Assembly: GCA_002110465.1 (NCBI GenBank)
Contig: NEED01000075.1
Coordinates: forward strand, 62,001-126,000
Source of the DNA: an unicellular cyanobacterium SU2
GTDB taxonomy: Bacteria; Cyanobacteriota; Cyanobacteriia; Cyanobacteriales; Microcystaceae
Length of the DNA: 64,000 nt
Direction: 5' to 3'
Made by a program: the position numbers and the translations under genes. Shown one piece after another: positions 16,886 through 26,500 of this stretch. How positions within the stretch are numbered: position 1 is the stretch's first letter; each line of letters opens with the position of its first letter. The notes under the pieces were generated by a model. That model saw only the letters and a program-made list of their open reading frames with translations, was not told where the DNA came from and did no database searches.

Positions 16886-17479
16886 CTAAATATCTAGTGA
16901 TTTTTGTGGGGAAGATGGCTGAAGATGACCAATACTTATTTTACTCAACTTCTTTTGTTTTTTGTTAGAGTTATCCATTTTCACCTGCTTGCTAGAAACC
17001 CCAATTTTTTTGAGAAGTCGATAGATATGACGAGTGCTATATTCAACGCCAAATTCTTTAGATAAATGTCGGCTTAACCATTGTGCTGTCCAGCTATGAA
17101 AGGAATATCCATAATCACGCGGACTATGATTAATTAATTCTTGTAATCGACTTTGATACTCTTGACTTACTTGTTTTGGTCGTCCCATTGGACGGTCATT
17201 CCAATGGTGTGCTTGACCAGTTTGTGCAACTTTAATCCAGTAACGAGCTGTCTCATGGCTACACTTTAGTTCTGTACAGATCTCTGACTGAGAGTATCCC
17301 AAATCTGCTAATAACATAATTTCAATACGGCGGCGATATTCATGACGTAAATCAGTTGTTAATGCTCGACTTAATAATTTTTTTTGAAATGGAGTCAAGT
17401 ATTTACCTGATACTTTGGAGTCTTTTACCCTCTCAAAAAATTGACTTGATATCATCAAAACTTCTTTGGATTTAGACAT
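16886..17479 (-). CDS. HTH protein resembling the N-terminal part of an IS630-type transposase
   Basis: 197 residues. An N-terminal helix-turn-helix (about 45-90, RRRIEIMLLADLGYSQSEIC...HETARYWIK) is followed by a second winged HTH (about 105-170, SRLQELINHSPRDYGYS, EYSTRHIYRLLKKIGVS). IS630/Tc1-mariner transposases start this way, but the DDE catalytic domain is absent and the protein ends in a Lys/Ser-rich tail. The frame is intact and it sits 32 bp upstream of the PCAT gene on the same strand, so a domesticated DNA-binding regulator of the export operon is more likely than a dead insertion sequence. That role is inference. Confidence 0.65.
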   Translation of the reverse strand: MSKSKEVLMISSQFFERVKDSKVSGKYLTPFQKKLLSRALTTDLRHEYRRRIEIMLLADLGYSQSEICTELKCSHETARYWIKVAQTGQAHHWNDRPMGRPKQVSQEYQSRLQELINHSPRDYGYSFHSWTAQWLSRHLSKEFGVEYSTRHIYRLLKKIGVSSKQVKMDNSNKKQKKLSKISIGHLQPSSPQKSLDI

Positions 17480-18070
17480 TTTTTTAACTCAATTTTTGTG
17501 ATCATACTTTAATTTTTTTAGCTATTAGCATTGTATTAATTTCTCAAATTTTTTGTTTATTGTCAACATGAAGTCTACTTTTATCATATTAACTTGTATT
17601 CTCTTGTCTGTCGATATACTACCTCAAATTTTTAATTATTTTACATTTTTTGGTTTTAAATTTATTATTGGCTGCCAAGCTTTGGGGATTTTAGAGAAGT
17701 TATGAGTAGTTTTTTTGAGAGAAATAATTAGTTTAATTGATAAAAAACTTTACGAAACAAAATTAGTTTTGGCTCGAGTTTTGAACAATGTTTTTAAAGA
17801 ATTAAGGAGCTTTAAGGTATTTTCAAAGGAAAACTAAAATCCCTTAAGTTGTAATTAAATAGACAAAATGTTTCTATATTCATCGAACTATCAGTTAGGA
17901 TATGGATAAACCTGGGTTCGGCGGTCAGAGCTCAGAAGTCAGAGTTACGACGCAGAGGCATTCAAGAAGTAGTCAAAGCCGTAAATAATACTTTGCCATT
18001 CAAAACTCTAGCTATAAATCGACTAACTTTGAACTCCAAACCCCTAACTCACTTCATAGCCTTTTAAACC
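17480..18070. other. Divergent promoter region, no gene supported
   Basis: 591 bp of AT-rich DNA between the HTH gene and the membrane protein gene. It should hold the promoter of the HTH-PCAT-HlyD operon. A 45-codon hydrophobic frame at 17568-17705 (MKSTFIILTCILL...) has no convincing ribosome site and is not called. A GC-richer patch at 17905-17980 is not recognised. Confidence 0.5.
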
Positions 18071-18886
18071 ATGAAATCAGAAGCCAAACATGAGACGGAA
18101 ATCTTGGAGGAGAAATCTGGTCAACCACCTCAGTCTCCTCATCAACAGTTTGATTGTTCTCCACAAGAGATACAAAGACTTCGTCAAGCTTTGACAGAAA
18201 ATAATCTCTTTCGCCTCTCTATGTACTTTCTCGACTACATTCTGCGGGCGCAGACGGCTTTGTTTGAGCAGATTCACACGCAGCAGGGGTTAGGACGAAT
18301 TATTGCTTCAATGTCCGTTTTGTGTGGGTTACTCTCTGGGATTTATGGCTTAACGATGGGGTTGGAACATAGTCTTCTCCAGAGTCTGTCTTCGGCGATT
18401 AAACTCCCCATACTGTTTATGTTCACTGCGATCATCTGTATTCCCTCTCTGTACACCTTCAATGTTTTACTCGGACAAAAGTTTCAAATCTTCCAAACTG
18501 TGGCTTTGATGATGATGACTCTCGCCACGACTTCAATTTTGCTGGCTAGTTTGGCGCCTATTGCCTTTTTCTTTGGACTCACAACCCATAATTATTACTT
18601 TTTGCTCTTGATGCACGTCGCTATTTTTGGTCTTTGCGGCGTTTATGGTGTTCAGTACCTCTATCGAGGATGTTCCTATCTTGCTTTTCGCATGAAGCAA
18701 CCCCTCAATAATTTACTATTGCGAATTTGGATTGTCATGTACGCCCTTGTTGGAATGCAGTTAGGTTGGCGTTTGCGTCCATTTATTGCCAATACTGGCA
18801 CTCCCTTTGCCTTTTTTCGGGAGCAACAAGATGGCAATTTCTACACAGCAGTTTTTAATTCCATCTTTAAGCTACTAAATTTTTAG
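18071..18886 (+). CDS. Multispanning membrane protein, cyanobacterial family
   Basis: 271 residues with a hydrophilic N-terminus (about 1-60) and about six hydrophobic segments (for example IIASMSVLCGLLSGIYGLTMG, LPILFMFTAIICIPSLYTF, VALMMMTLATTSILLASLAP, YYFLLLMHVAIFGLCGVYG, LRIWIVMYALVGMQLGW). It belongs to a family found across cyanobacteria and sometimes carried in databases under the misleading label actin-binding WH2 protein. The function is unknown; inner-membrane location is predicted. It is a single gene, convergent with the MscS gene. Confidence 0.7.
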   Translation: MKSEAKHETEILEEKSGQPPQSPHQQFDCSPQEIQRLRQALTENNLFRLSMYFLDYILRAQTALFEQIHTQQGLGRIIASMSVLCGLLSGIYGLTMGLEHSLLQSLSSAIKLPILFMFTAIICIPSLYTFNVLLGQKFQIFQTVALMMMTLATTSILLASLAPIAFFFGLTTHNYYFLLLMHVAIFGLCGVYGVQYLYRGCSYLAFRMKQPLNNLLLRIWIVMYALVGMQLGWRLRPFIANTGTPFAFFREQQDGNFYTAVFNSIFKLLNF

Positions 18887-18938
18887 CTCATCAAGGGCAA
18901 CTTCGGAAAAATTTATCCTGAATTTTTGAGGTGATTTA

Positions 18939-20732
18939 CTATTTATCATTAAACAGTTTTTTGAGAGGATCGAGGCGAAATCCTGGGGCTGTATAATCTT
19001 TGGGTAAGTAATCTTCGGGAATAGTATTTTGATTTCCATCTCGCATGGCACCATAATGAGGGGACAGAATTTCGATTCCTGCTTCGTTGCATTTATCTTG
19101 AATGTTTTGGTGTAATTCAGAATAAATATATCCTAACTCTGTGTTGGCTGTACTATAAGCTCTCAATTGATAACTAATATAAAAATCATCGAGACTGGTT
19201 TGCCAAACAAAGGGCGGAGGATCATTTATAATTCGATCAGTAGCAAGGGCTGCGTTAATCAGTGTTTCATGAACTTTACGCCAAGGAACATCATAGCCTA
19301 GGGTAATACTTGTATAAAGAATTAGGGGATTGCCAATATCTCTTAAAGTTGCGGTATAGTTGATGATACTACTTGCAATCATTGTTGCATTAGGAATAGT
19401 AATAATCTCGTTAGCATTGGTACGAATGCGAGTTGATAGAATAGTTCTTTCTAAAACCCAACCCACGTATTGATCAATTTTAATGCGATCGCCTATTTGA
19501 AATCCACGGGTATAAATAATAATAAATCCCCCAATTAAGTTGGCAATGGTACTTGCTCCCCCAAAGGTAACTAAAGCACCAATTAAAATCGAAATTCCTT
19601 GGAAAGCTGGGGAATCGAATCCAGGTAAATAAGGAAAAATAATAGCGGCAGCAAAGGCTAAAATCAGGAATACAGTCAGTTTATAAGTTGGCTCTGCCCA
19701 ATCTGGGTAAAATCCCGGAAGAGAAATACTTCCATCTTCTAATGCCTTAAATAAAGGATGGCATAGGCGGATTGTATAGTAAGTAATAATCCCGGTAACA
19801 ATAATAATAGATAAATTGGGTATATAGTCAATAAAGCCACTCCAAACGGTTCCAATTGCCTTATAAAAAGAGCGAAAAATAGAGTGACTTAATCTTTCAG
19901 TCCAAGGAAAAAATCCTAACACTAAAGGGATATAAAAATAAAGAATAATCAGAATAACTGCCCAGCGAAGAATTTTAAGAAACTTAAATAATAAAGCTTC
20001 TTGCTGTTCAGCACTAATAATTTGAAAATTTTGAATTCTAATAGAATGAAATAAATATCTACGCCAATAAATAATAAGGCTGTGAATTTTGGGAGATAAA
20101 TAATGAATTAATTTAAAAACAAAAATAACAATTATTGTTGAAATAATAGCTTTCAGTATCCCCAATCCTAATCGACTAACTTGTCGTTCTTCTCGATACT
20201 GAGTAATAGCACTTTTAAGTTTTTGTAAATATTCATTAGCTAACTCATCTATGGGTTTATTAGCAGTTTTAGCATCAGCTTCTATGAGAGCAACAAGTAT
20301 AGTATCATCCGTACCTATCACTCGAAGTCCTTCAAGTTTTAACACTCGCAATGAATCAATAGAAAGGGAATAATTATCTGCAAATTTTTTAATTCTTTGA
20401 CTAGATACTCTTGCTCTCTCTTCAGAAGAAAGACCTGTAATTTTACTACTGTAACTAAAAAGAGTTTCTCCATCAAAAACCACAGGAAATTTTGATAGTT
20501 TCTCCTCTGTTATCTTAGAGTTTTCTGGTTTAAAACTATCAGTTTCATTAGGAGTTTGGGAAATAATCCCTAATTCTTTTATCTCCAAATTATTACCAAT
20601 AAAAACATCTTGATATTGGTCTTTATTTATAACCAAATTTTCTTGAGCTTTGATTTGCGTAAATGAATTATAGCTAATAATTAATAGCCAAGTCACTAGG
20701 ATAGTGACCAAAACCTGCCAAGTTTTTTTCAT
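18939..20732 (-). CDS. Mechanosensitive ion channel family protein (MscS type)
   Basis: 597 residues with a signal-like first helix, a periplasmic region (about 30-185), several transmembrane helices (about 190-400) and the MscS pore/beta domain (about 400-560): FGGASTIANLIGGFIIIYTR, GDRIKIDQYVGWVLERTILSTRIRT and NEIITIPNATMIASSIINYT. The C-terminal alpha/beta part follows. It is a larger MscS paralogue of the kind common in cyanobacteria and probably releases solutes on hypo-osmotic shock; ion selectivity cannot be told. Monocistronic. Confidence 0.88.
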   Translation of the reverse strand: MKKTWQVLVTILVTWLLIISYNSFTQIKAQENLVINKDQYQDVFIGNNLEIKELGIISQTPNETDSFKPENSKITEEKLSKFPVVFDGETLFSYSSKITGLSSEERARVSSQRIKKFADNYSLSIDSLRVLKLEGLRVIGTDDTILVALIEADAKTANKPIDELANEYLQKLKSAITQYREERQVSRLGLGILKAIISTIIVIFVFKLIHYLSPKIHSLIIYWRRYLFHSIRIQNFQIISAEQQEALLFKFLKILRWAVILIILYFYIPLVLGFFPWTERLSHSIFRSFYKAIGTVWSGFIDYIPNLSIIIVTGIITYYTIRLCHPLFKALEDGSISLPGFYPDWAEPTYKLTVFLILAFAAAIIFPYLPGFDSPAFQGISILIGALVTFGGASTIANLIGGFIIIYTRGFQIGDRIKIDQYVGWVLERTILSTRIRTNANEIITIPNATMIASSIINYTATLRDIGNPLILYTSITLGYDVPWRKVHETLINAALATDRIINDPPPFVWQTSLDDFYISYQLRAYSTANTELGYIYSELHQNIQDKCNEAGIEILSPHYGAMRDGNQNTIPEDYLPKDYTAPGFRLDPLKKLFNDK

Positions 20733-21135
20733 TATTTAATAATCCCTATGGATTTTTGGTCATTGTATTGTATACAACAAGATGGGGATAATTAGTGAGA
20801 TTTTATAGTTTTTTAGAGATTCTCTTGGTTAGAGTAAAAAGATGGTCATTGTTTGTGACAATTCTTAAACTGTCTCCTATCTCTTGAATGTCAAAGATAG
20901 TGATTTTAGTCTTATTGTAAACCGATATTAATCGGTGAATCAGTGGTGTGTGAGAGTTATTTGAGAAAGCACTTAGGGTCGAAACACGGCAAGACTCCCA
21001 GGTGCTTTTTCTGTGAAAATCACAAAATATAAAGCCGTCATATAAGGTAAGGGACGAGATTTCTACCCAAATTTTCGATGAAGATATGTATGGGGTTGGC
21101 AGTAAAGGGGTAATATAATCTAAAAGTTAGCGATA
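20733..21135. other. Intergenic region with a candidate structured RNA
   Basis: 403 bp. At 20919-20938 a small hairpin (ACCGAT / ATCGGT) is followed at about 20965-21012 by a longer one: AAAGCACT and AGGTGCTTTTT pair, with GGG/CCC inside and a loop containing GTCGAAACACGGCAAGACT, ending in a T-run. This looks like a small RNA with its own terminator, or a terminator on its own. No known family is recognised (it lacks the Yfr1 core). No coding frame is supported. Confidence 0.35.
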
Positions 21136-21300
21136 TCAAGCAGATAGGATTTGTCCTGATTCATAAATGATTTGAGCAGCTTCCAAAATGTTCTGACGGC
21201 GAATCCAGTTATGACTTTTTTCGATAGATCGTTTTTCAACAAGGTCTACTTTGCGTCCAATTTTATCCTCAAGTTTGTATTGGATAGTGACTAAATTCAT
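21136..21300 (-). pseudogene. C-terminal remnant of an MNT-type nucleotidyltransferase
   Basis: A 54-codon frame starting MNLVTIQYKLEDKIGRKVDL and ending RQNILEAAQIIYESGQILSA. The segment GRKVDLVEKRSIEK...NWIRRQNIL is the typical C-terminus of the small MNT-domain nucleotidyltransferases that pair with HEPN proteins in toxin-antitoxin modules (MntA/HepT). The N-terminal half with the GSxxxxxxxxxxSDxD motif is missing and no HEPN partner is adjacent, so it is a decayed remnant. It ends 37 bp from the PadR gene. Confidence 0.6.
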
Positions 21301-21337
21301 TAAGTCTATTAAGTATGTTTTGATTCATTCTCTTGAT

Positions 21338-21859
21338 TTATCTACTAATCAATTTCCCTTCGAGCTTTATTTGTCTATTTAGCCAATTAATTTCATCTTG
21401 AATCACAGAACAACATCTTTCCCAAGCAGAGGACTGATAAGAATCAGTCGGTAGTTCTTTAAGTTCTCGATCTTCTAAGCGCAAATGGCATTTAATTATC
21501 CGATTTTCTAATAATTTAATCCGTTCTTCGGGTTCAAGATAACTAAAAAAGAAAAACTTAATCATAAAACGCGATCGCGCATGAACCCAACTTTCATGGG
21601 GATGTTCCATCATTTTCTCTTTCCATCGTTCTCGTCCTTTATCGGTGATGTTATAAATTTTGCGGAGCGATCCTTTTTTTCCTTCTTTTTCTTTAACAAT
21701 GTAAATTAGCCCTTTTTGTTCTAAACGCCTCAATAAAGGGTATATTGAACCGTAATTAACACTAATACACCCGCTCATGAATAATTCTAGCTTTTGCTTT
21801 AAGCGATAACCATGAAGAGATTCACCTTGTAATAAACCGAGGGTAGCTAATTCTAACAT
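21338..21859 (-). CDS. PadR-family transcriptional regulator
   Basis: 173 residues from Met at 21859 (MLELATLGLLQGESLHGYRL, the normal PadR start; a 20-residue upstream extension is not needed). The winged helix spans about 1-80 (GSIYPLLRRLEQKGLI, then a basic wing KEKEGKKGSLRKIYNITDKG), followed by a C-terminal Vir-type helical dimerisation domain (ARSRFMIKFFFFSYLEPEERIKLL). PadR repressors typically control adjacent efflux genes and release DNA on ligand binding. It is divergent from the RND adaptor gene, 89 bp away, so autorepression and pump control are likely. Confidence 0.87.
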   Translation of the reverse strand: MLELATLGLLQGESLHGYRLKQKLELFMSGCISVNYGSIYPLLRRLEQKGLIYIVKEKEGKKGSLRKIYNITDKGRERWKEKMMEHPHESWVHARSRFMIKFFFFSYLEPEERIKLLENRIIKCHLRLEDRELKELPTDSYQSSAWERCCSVIQDEINWLNRQIKLEGKLISR

Positions 21860-21863
21860 TGCA

Positions 21864-21891
21864 ATATCAAACTGATATATAAAATTGATAT
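21864..21891. promoter_or_regulatory. Candidate PadR operator
   Basis: An inverted repeat ATATCAA-N14-TTGATAT lies in the divergent promoter between the PadR gene and the RND adaptor gene, with an overlapping TGATATAT. Position and symmetry fit a shared operator; no binding data are available. Confidence 0.45.
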
Positions 21892-21948
21892 AGTAAGAAG
21901 TAGTAAGAAATGTTAACAAAAACTTGTCCGCATTAAAAGTCAGCCGAG

Positions 21949-23469
21949 ATGGTCAACCTTCAATCCTCAACAAAACCCACTCCCTCAAACCACCCTAACG
22001 ATATGTCTAAATCTCAACAATCTTCCTTGAAAAGAAGGCGTTGGCCTATAATTCTAAGTTTACTGTTACTTCTCATCGGAGGAGGGACAGGAGTAACCTG
22101 GTGGCTTACCAGCAAAGGAAATCAAGGAAACCCAGGAGCTTTGGCTGGTCAACCTCCCACATCCGTTAAATTGCTCACCCTCATCCCACAAACCCTTCAA
22201 GATACCTCAGAGGTGGTGGGAACCATAGAAGCTAGGGATGCAGTAGTTCTGAGACCAGAAATAGAGGGAAGAATTAATCAGATTTTAGTCAATGAGGGCG
22301 ATCGCGTTCAACAAGGACAATTAATCGTTAAATTAGATAGCAGTGACTGGCAAGCGGAATTACTCGAAGCTAAAGCCCAATTAGCCAGAGAAAAAGCGCG
22401 ATTGGCAGAACTCGAAGCAGGAAACCGGTCTGAAGATATCGCTGAAGCTAGAGCGAGTCTTCAAGAAGCCAAAGCTCGTTTAGCGAATGCCGAAGGAGGA
22501 GCTAGACCCGAAGAAATTGCTCAAGCGCAAGCTCAACTCGAAGCAGCAGAGGCTGACGCAGAATTAGCTCAACAACGGGTTAAACGCTATGATAACCTTC
22601 AAGAAGAAGGGGCTATTTCCACCGATGAATTCCAAGAATATACCACCGAAGCCCGCCGTGCTAAAGCCGAAGTTGAACAAGCTAAACGACGTTTAGCTCA
22701 GCTAATTGAAAATCGTCAATCTGATATTAATCAATTAGCGGCGGTGGTGGAACGACAAAAACAAAATTTAACAAGACTTGAACGCGGACCGAGATCAGAA
22801 GTGATCGCTCAAGCTAAAGCCGATGTAGCCGAAGCCGTGGCGCGAGTCCGAATGGATGAAGTTAACATCAATAAAACCCAAATTATCGCTCCGATTTCTG
22901 GCATTATTGGGGATATTCCCGTTGAAGTAGGGGACTATGTAGAACAAGGAGACACCTTCACTACCTTAACCGCCAATAGTGTCGTAGAACTCAACTTATC
23001 CATTCCCCTAGAAAAATCCCCTCAACTGCAATTGGGCTTACCGGTAGAAATTCTAGATATTTCAGGAAAGGCGATCGCTACGGGTCAAATTAGCTTTATT
23101 TCTCCTGATGTAACCGCTGACTCCCAACTGGTTTTAGCTAAAGCAACGTTTAATAGCATTCAACAAAATTTACTGAACCGTCAATTTATCGAAGCTAGAG
23201 TCATTTGGAATAAACGCCCTGGTTTATTAATTCCAGCAGAAGCGGTGTCTCGTTTAGGGGCGCAAACCTTTGTTTTTGTGGCTGAGTCTTCTGAGTCTTC
23301 TGAGTCTAATACTCCCCAATTAATCGCCAAACAACGACAAGTTACCCTCGGTAGTTTACAAGGCAATAACTATCAGGTAATTGATGGCCTCGAAGCTGGA
23401 GAAAAAATTGTCACCGCCGGACTTTTGCGCTTAAGAGATGGGGCGGCTATTCAACCGCTTGATAGTTAA
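21949..23469 (+). CDS. RND efflux periplasmic adaptor (HlyD/MFP family)
   Basis: 506 residues. One N-terminal membrane anchor (about 30-50, WPIILSLLLLLIGGGTGVTWW), lipoyl motif halves (VVLRPEIEGRINQILVNEGD...VQQGQLIVKL and IAPISGIIGDIPVEVGDYVEQG) separated by a long Ala/Glu-rich coiled coil (about 130-300), then beta-barrel and membrane-proximal domains. Within the coiled coil three similar blocks occur (AxLEAGNRSEDIAEAR, AEGGARPEEIAQAQ, LERGPRSEVIAQAK), which look like internal repeats. It links the downstream RND pump to TolC. The stop codon lies inside a short repeat, TTGATAGTTAATAGTTAATAG. Confidence 0.9.
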   Translation: MVNLQSSTKPTPSNHPNDMSKSQQSSLKRRRWPIILSLLLLLIGGGTGVTWWLTSKGNQGNPGALAGQPPTSVKLLTLIPQTLQDTSEVVGTIEARDAVVLRPEIEGRINQILVNEGDRVQQGQLIVKLDSSDWQAELLEAKAQLAREKARLAELEAGNRSEDIAEARASLQEAKARLANAEGGARPEEIAQAQAQLEAAEADAELAQQRVKRYDNLQEEGAISTDEFQEYTTEARRAKAEVEQAKRRLAQLIENRQSDINQLAAVVERQKQNLTRLERGPRSEVIAQAKADVAEAVARVRMDEVNINKTQIIAPISGIIGDIPVEVGDYVEQGDTFTTLTANSVVELNLSIPLEKSPQLQLGLPVEILDISGKAIATGQISFISPDVTADSQLVLAKATFNSIQQNLLNRQFIEARVIWNKRPGLLIPAEAVSRLGAQTFVFVAESSESSESNTPQLIAKQRQVTLGSLQGNNYQVIDGLEAGEKIVTAGLLRLRDGAAIQPLDS

Positions 23470-23482
23470 TAGTTAATAGTTA
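23458..23482. repeat. Short tandem repeat (TTAATAG)n overlapping a stop codon
   Basis: GATAGTTAATAGTTAATAGT at the 3' end of the adaptor gene: the final codons D-S and the TAA stop are part of the repeat. The same arrangement occurs at 61321-61358 at the end of the phosphatase gene. Confidence 0.6.
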
Positions 23483-23568
23483 TCCATCAACAATTAATCT
23501 AAGTCGTTAGATAACCCTTTCTGCTTTTTACCGTACTTCTGCCCTCTGCCTTCTAACAAAGCAATTTT

Positions 23569-26500
23569 ATGTTTGTCAACTTTTTTATTAAACGTCCCGT
23601 TTTTTCCACCGTTTGCGCCTTAATTATTCTCTTGGTGGGAAGTATTAGCTTGTTTAATTTACCCCTAGAAAGGTTTCCTGATATTAGCCCGACTAACATT
23701 CAAGTTAGTGCTAACTATAGTGGTGCTAGTGCGGAAGTCGTAGAAAACGCTGTTACCAGTATTTTAGAACGACAAATTAATGGGGTTGAAGGACTTAGAT
23801 ATATTACCTCTAGTAGTAGCAATAGTGGAACCAGTAGCATCACGGCAGTTTTTAATACCGACAAAGATAAAGATTTAGCAGCCGTTGATGTTCAAAATCA
23901 AGTCTCAATTGTTGAATCCCAACTCCCTGAAGATGTTCAAAGAACAGGAGTACAGGTCACGAAAGAGTCTACTAATATTCTTTTGGGGATTGGATTATTT
24001 AGTGATGATAATCAGTATGACAATATTTTTCTGAGTAACTATGCTGATCGCTATTTAGTCGATTCCCTAAAACGCCTTGATGGAGTCGGTAATGTTCGCA
24101 TTTTTGGGGAACGCCGCTATGCTATGCGTCTTTGGCTTGATCCCACTCGTTTAGCGAGTCGGGGACTCACCACCCAAGATGTGGTTAATGCCTTGTCTGA
24201 ACAAAATTTACAAGTAGGGGCAGGGAAAATTGGGGGAGAACCAGCCCTTCCTGGCCAAGACTATCAACTAGATTTAAGAGCAGTTAGTCAATTAAAAGAT
24301 CCCGAAGAATTTAATAATCTATTACTAAAAACTGACGAAAATGGCGCATTAATCCGCTTTAAAGATGTCGGGCGAGCAGAATTAGGGGCAGAAGATTATG
24401 GATCTTTTCTACGGTTTCGGGGACAACCGGCGGTAGGAATAGGGATTTATCCATCGACAGGAGCAAATGCTTTAGATGTAGCCAAAAAAGTCAAAACAGA
24501 AATGGATAGACTGGCGAACTTTTTTCCCCCAGGGTTACAATATACCGTCGCGTTTGATACCACTCAGTTTGTCGAAGAATCTTTAGCTGAAGTCGTCAAA
24601 ACGATGTTAATGGCGGTCGTTTTAGTTATTCTTGTCATTCTCCTATTTCTACAAAATTGGCGCACCACCTTAATTCCAGCTTTAACCATTCCTTTAGCGT
24701 TAATTGGAACCTTTGCTTTTGTTAAAGTCTTTGATTTTTCTATTAATAGTTTGACCCTATTTGGCCTCACCTTAGCCACAGGAATTGTCGTCGATGATGC
24801 CATTATTGTAGTTGAACAAATTAGTCGTTACATTGAGAATGAAGATGTCACCCCCCAAGAGGCCGCAAGTCAGGCTATGGGGGAATTATCAGGGGCAGTG
24901 ATCGCTACGTCTTTAGTGTTAATGGCGGTATTTGTTCCGGTGGCTTTCTTTCCTGGGACAACTGGGGCATTGTATCGACAATTTGCTTTAACGATCGCTT
25001 TTTCTATTGTCATTTCTACCTTTTTGGCTTTGACGTTAACCCCTTCTTTATGTGGTTTAATTTTGCGGCGAGGACAACAATTTCCAGGGTGGATCGGGAC
25101 GATTTTCGCACAGTTTAATCATGTTTTAGATTGGGTTAAAAGAAATTATCAGCGATCGCTGCTACGATTATCTCGTCTCAAAAGTCTTGTGGTAGGCGTA
25201 TTTGTTGTTCTCATTGGCGTGACTGCTTGGCTTTACCTTTACGTTCCGACTTCCTTTATGCCAGATGAAGATCAAGGCTACTTTATTACCATTATTCAAG
25301 GGCCTGAAGGGGTATCTTTACAATACACTAGCAAGGTAATGAGCCAAGTTGAAGAAGCGATTTTAGCCCAACCGGAAGTTAAAGCAACCTTTGCTGTAGG
25401 GGGATTTGCGTTTAGTGGCAATAGTGCCAATTCGGGGGTCATTTTTAGCCCCCTGAAACCCTTCGCCGAAAGAAAAGGTCCTCAACAGTCAGCCCAAGCA
25501 GTAATCGGCAGACTTTGGGGGGCATTTTCCCAAATTCCTGAAGCCCAAATTATCCCCATTAATCCACCAGCTATTCGGGGTTTAGGCAATTTTGGCGGGT
25601 TTAATTTCCAATTACAAGATATTGGCGGTAGTGGAGATTTAAACGCTTTAGTCGAGGTGATGGGACAGTTACTAGGACAGGCTAACCAAAAACCTGATTT
25701 AACAGGAGTGTTTAGTCGCTTTTCTGCCAATACACCCCAATTATTAATTGAAGTCAACCGCAATAAAGCCCAGTCCTTACAGGTATCGATTGATGATATC
25801 TTTAGTACCCTACAAACGGCTTTGGGTTCCCGTTATGTCAACGATTTTACCCTGCAACAGCGAACCTATCGGGTTTATGTACAATCAGATCGCCAATTTC
25901 GAGCCAATCCTGATGATATTAAGCAACTTTATGTCCGTTCCGCTACGGATCAAATGATTCCCCTATCTAATTTGGTCACCATTACTTCTAGTACGGGGGC
26001 GCAAGTCATTTCCCACTATAATTTATATCGTTCTGTGGAAATTAACGGTTCAGCTGCCCCTGGAGTCAGTTCAGGACAAGCGATTCAGGCAATGGAAGCT
26101 ACAGCAAAACAGGTACTCCCTCAAGGGTTTGGCTATGAATGGTCAGGAACCTCTTTAGAGGAGATAGAATCAGGAGGATTAGCCCCGATTATTTTTGGCT
26201 TAGGATTAGTTTTTGTCTTCTTGGTTTTAGCGGCGCAGTACGAAAACTATATTGATCCTTTTATCATTATTTTGTCAGTTCCTTTGGCAATTTTAGGCGC
26301 ATTAACCGCCCAAGGATTACGGGGATTTGCTAATGATGTTTACTGTCAAATCGGACTGGTAATGTTAATTGGATTAGCTAGTAAAAATGCCATTCTAATT
26401 GTAGAATTTGCTAACCAATTGCGAGATCAAGGATTACCAATTGTTAAAGCAGCTATTGAAGCAGCGAAAGAGCGATTGCGGCCTATTTTAATGACCGCTT

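Noticed and set aside
17568-17705. 45-codon hydrophobic reading frame (MKSTFIILTCILL...) upstream of the membrane protein gene
   Set aside because: No ribosome-binding site, very AT-rich region where such frames arise by chance, and no similarity recalled.
20965-21012. tRNA-like or Yfr1-like identity for the hairpin RNA
   Set aside because: No cloverleaf, no CCA end, and the Yfr1 core (ACTCCTCAC) is absent; left as an unnamed structured RNA candidate.
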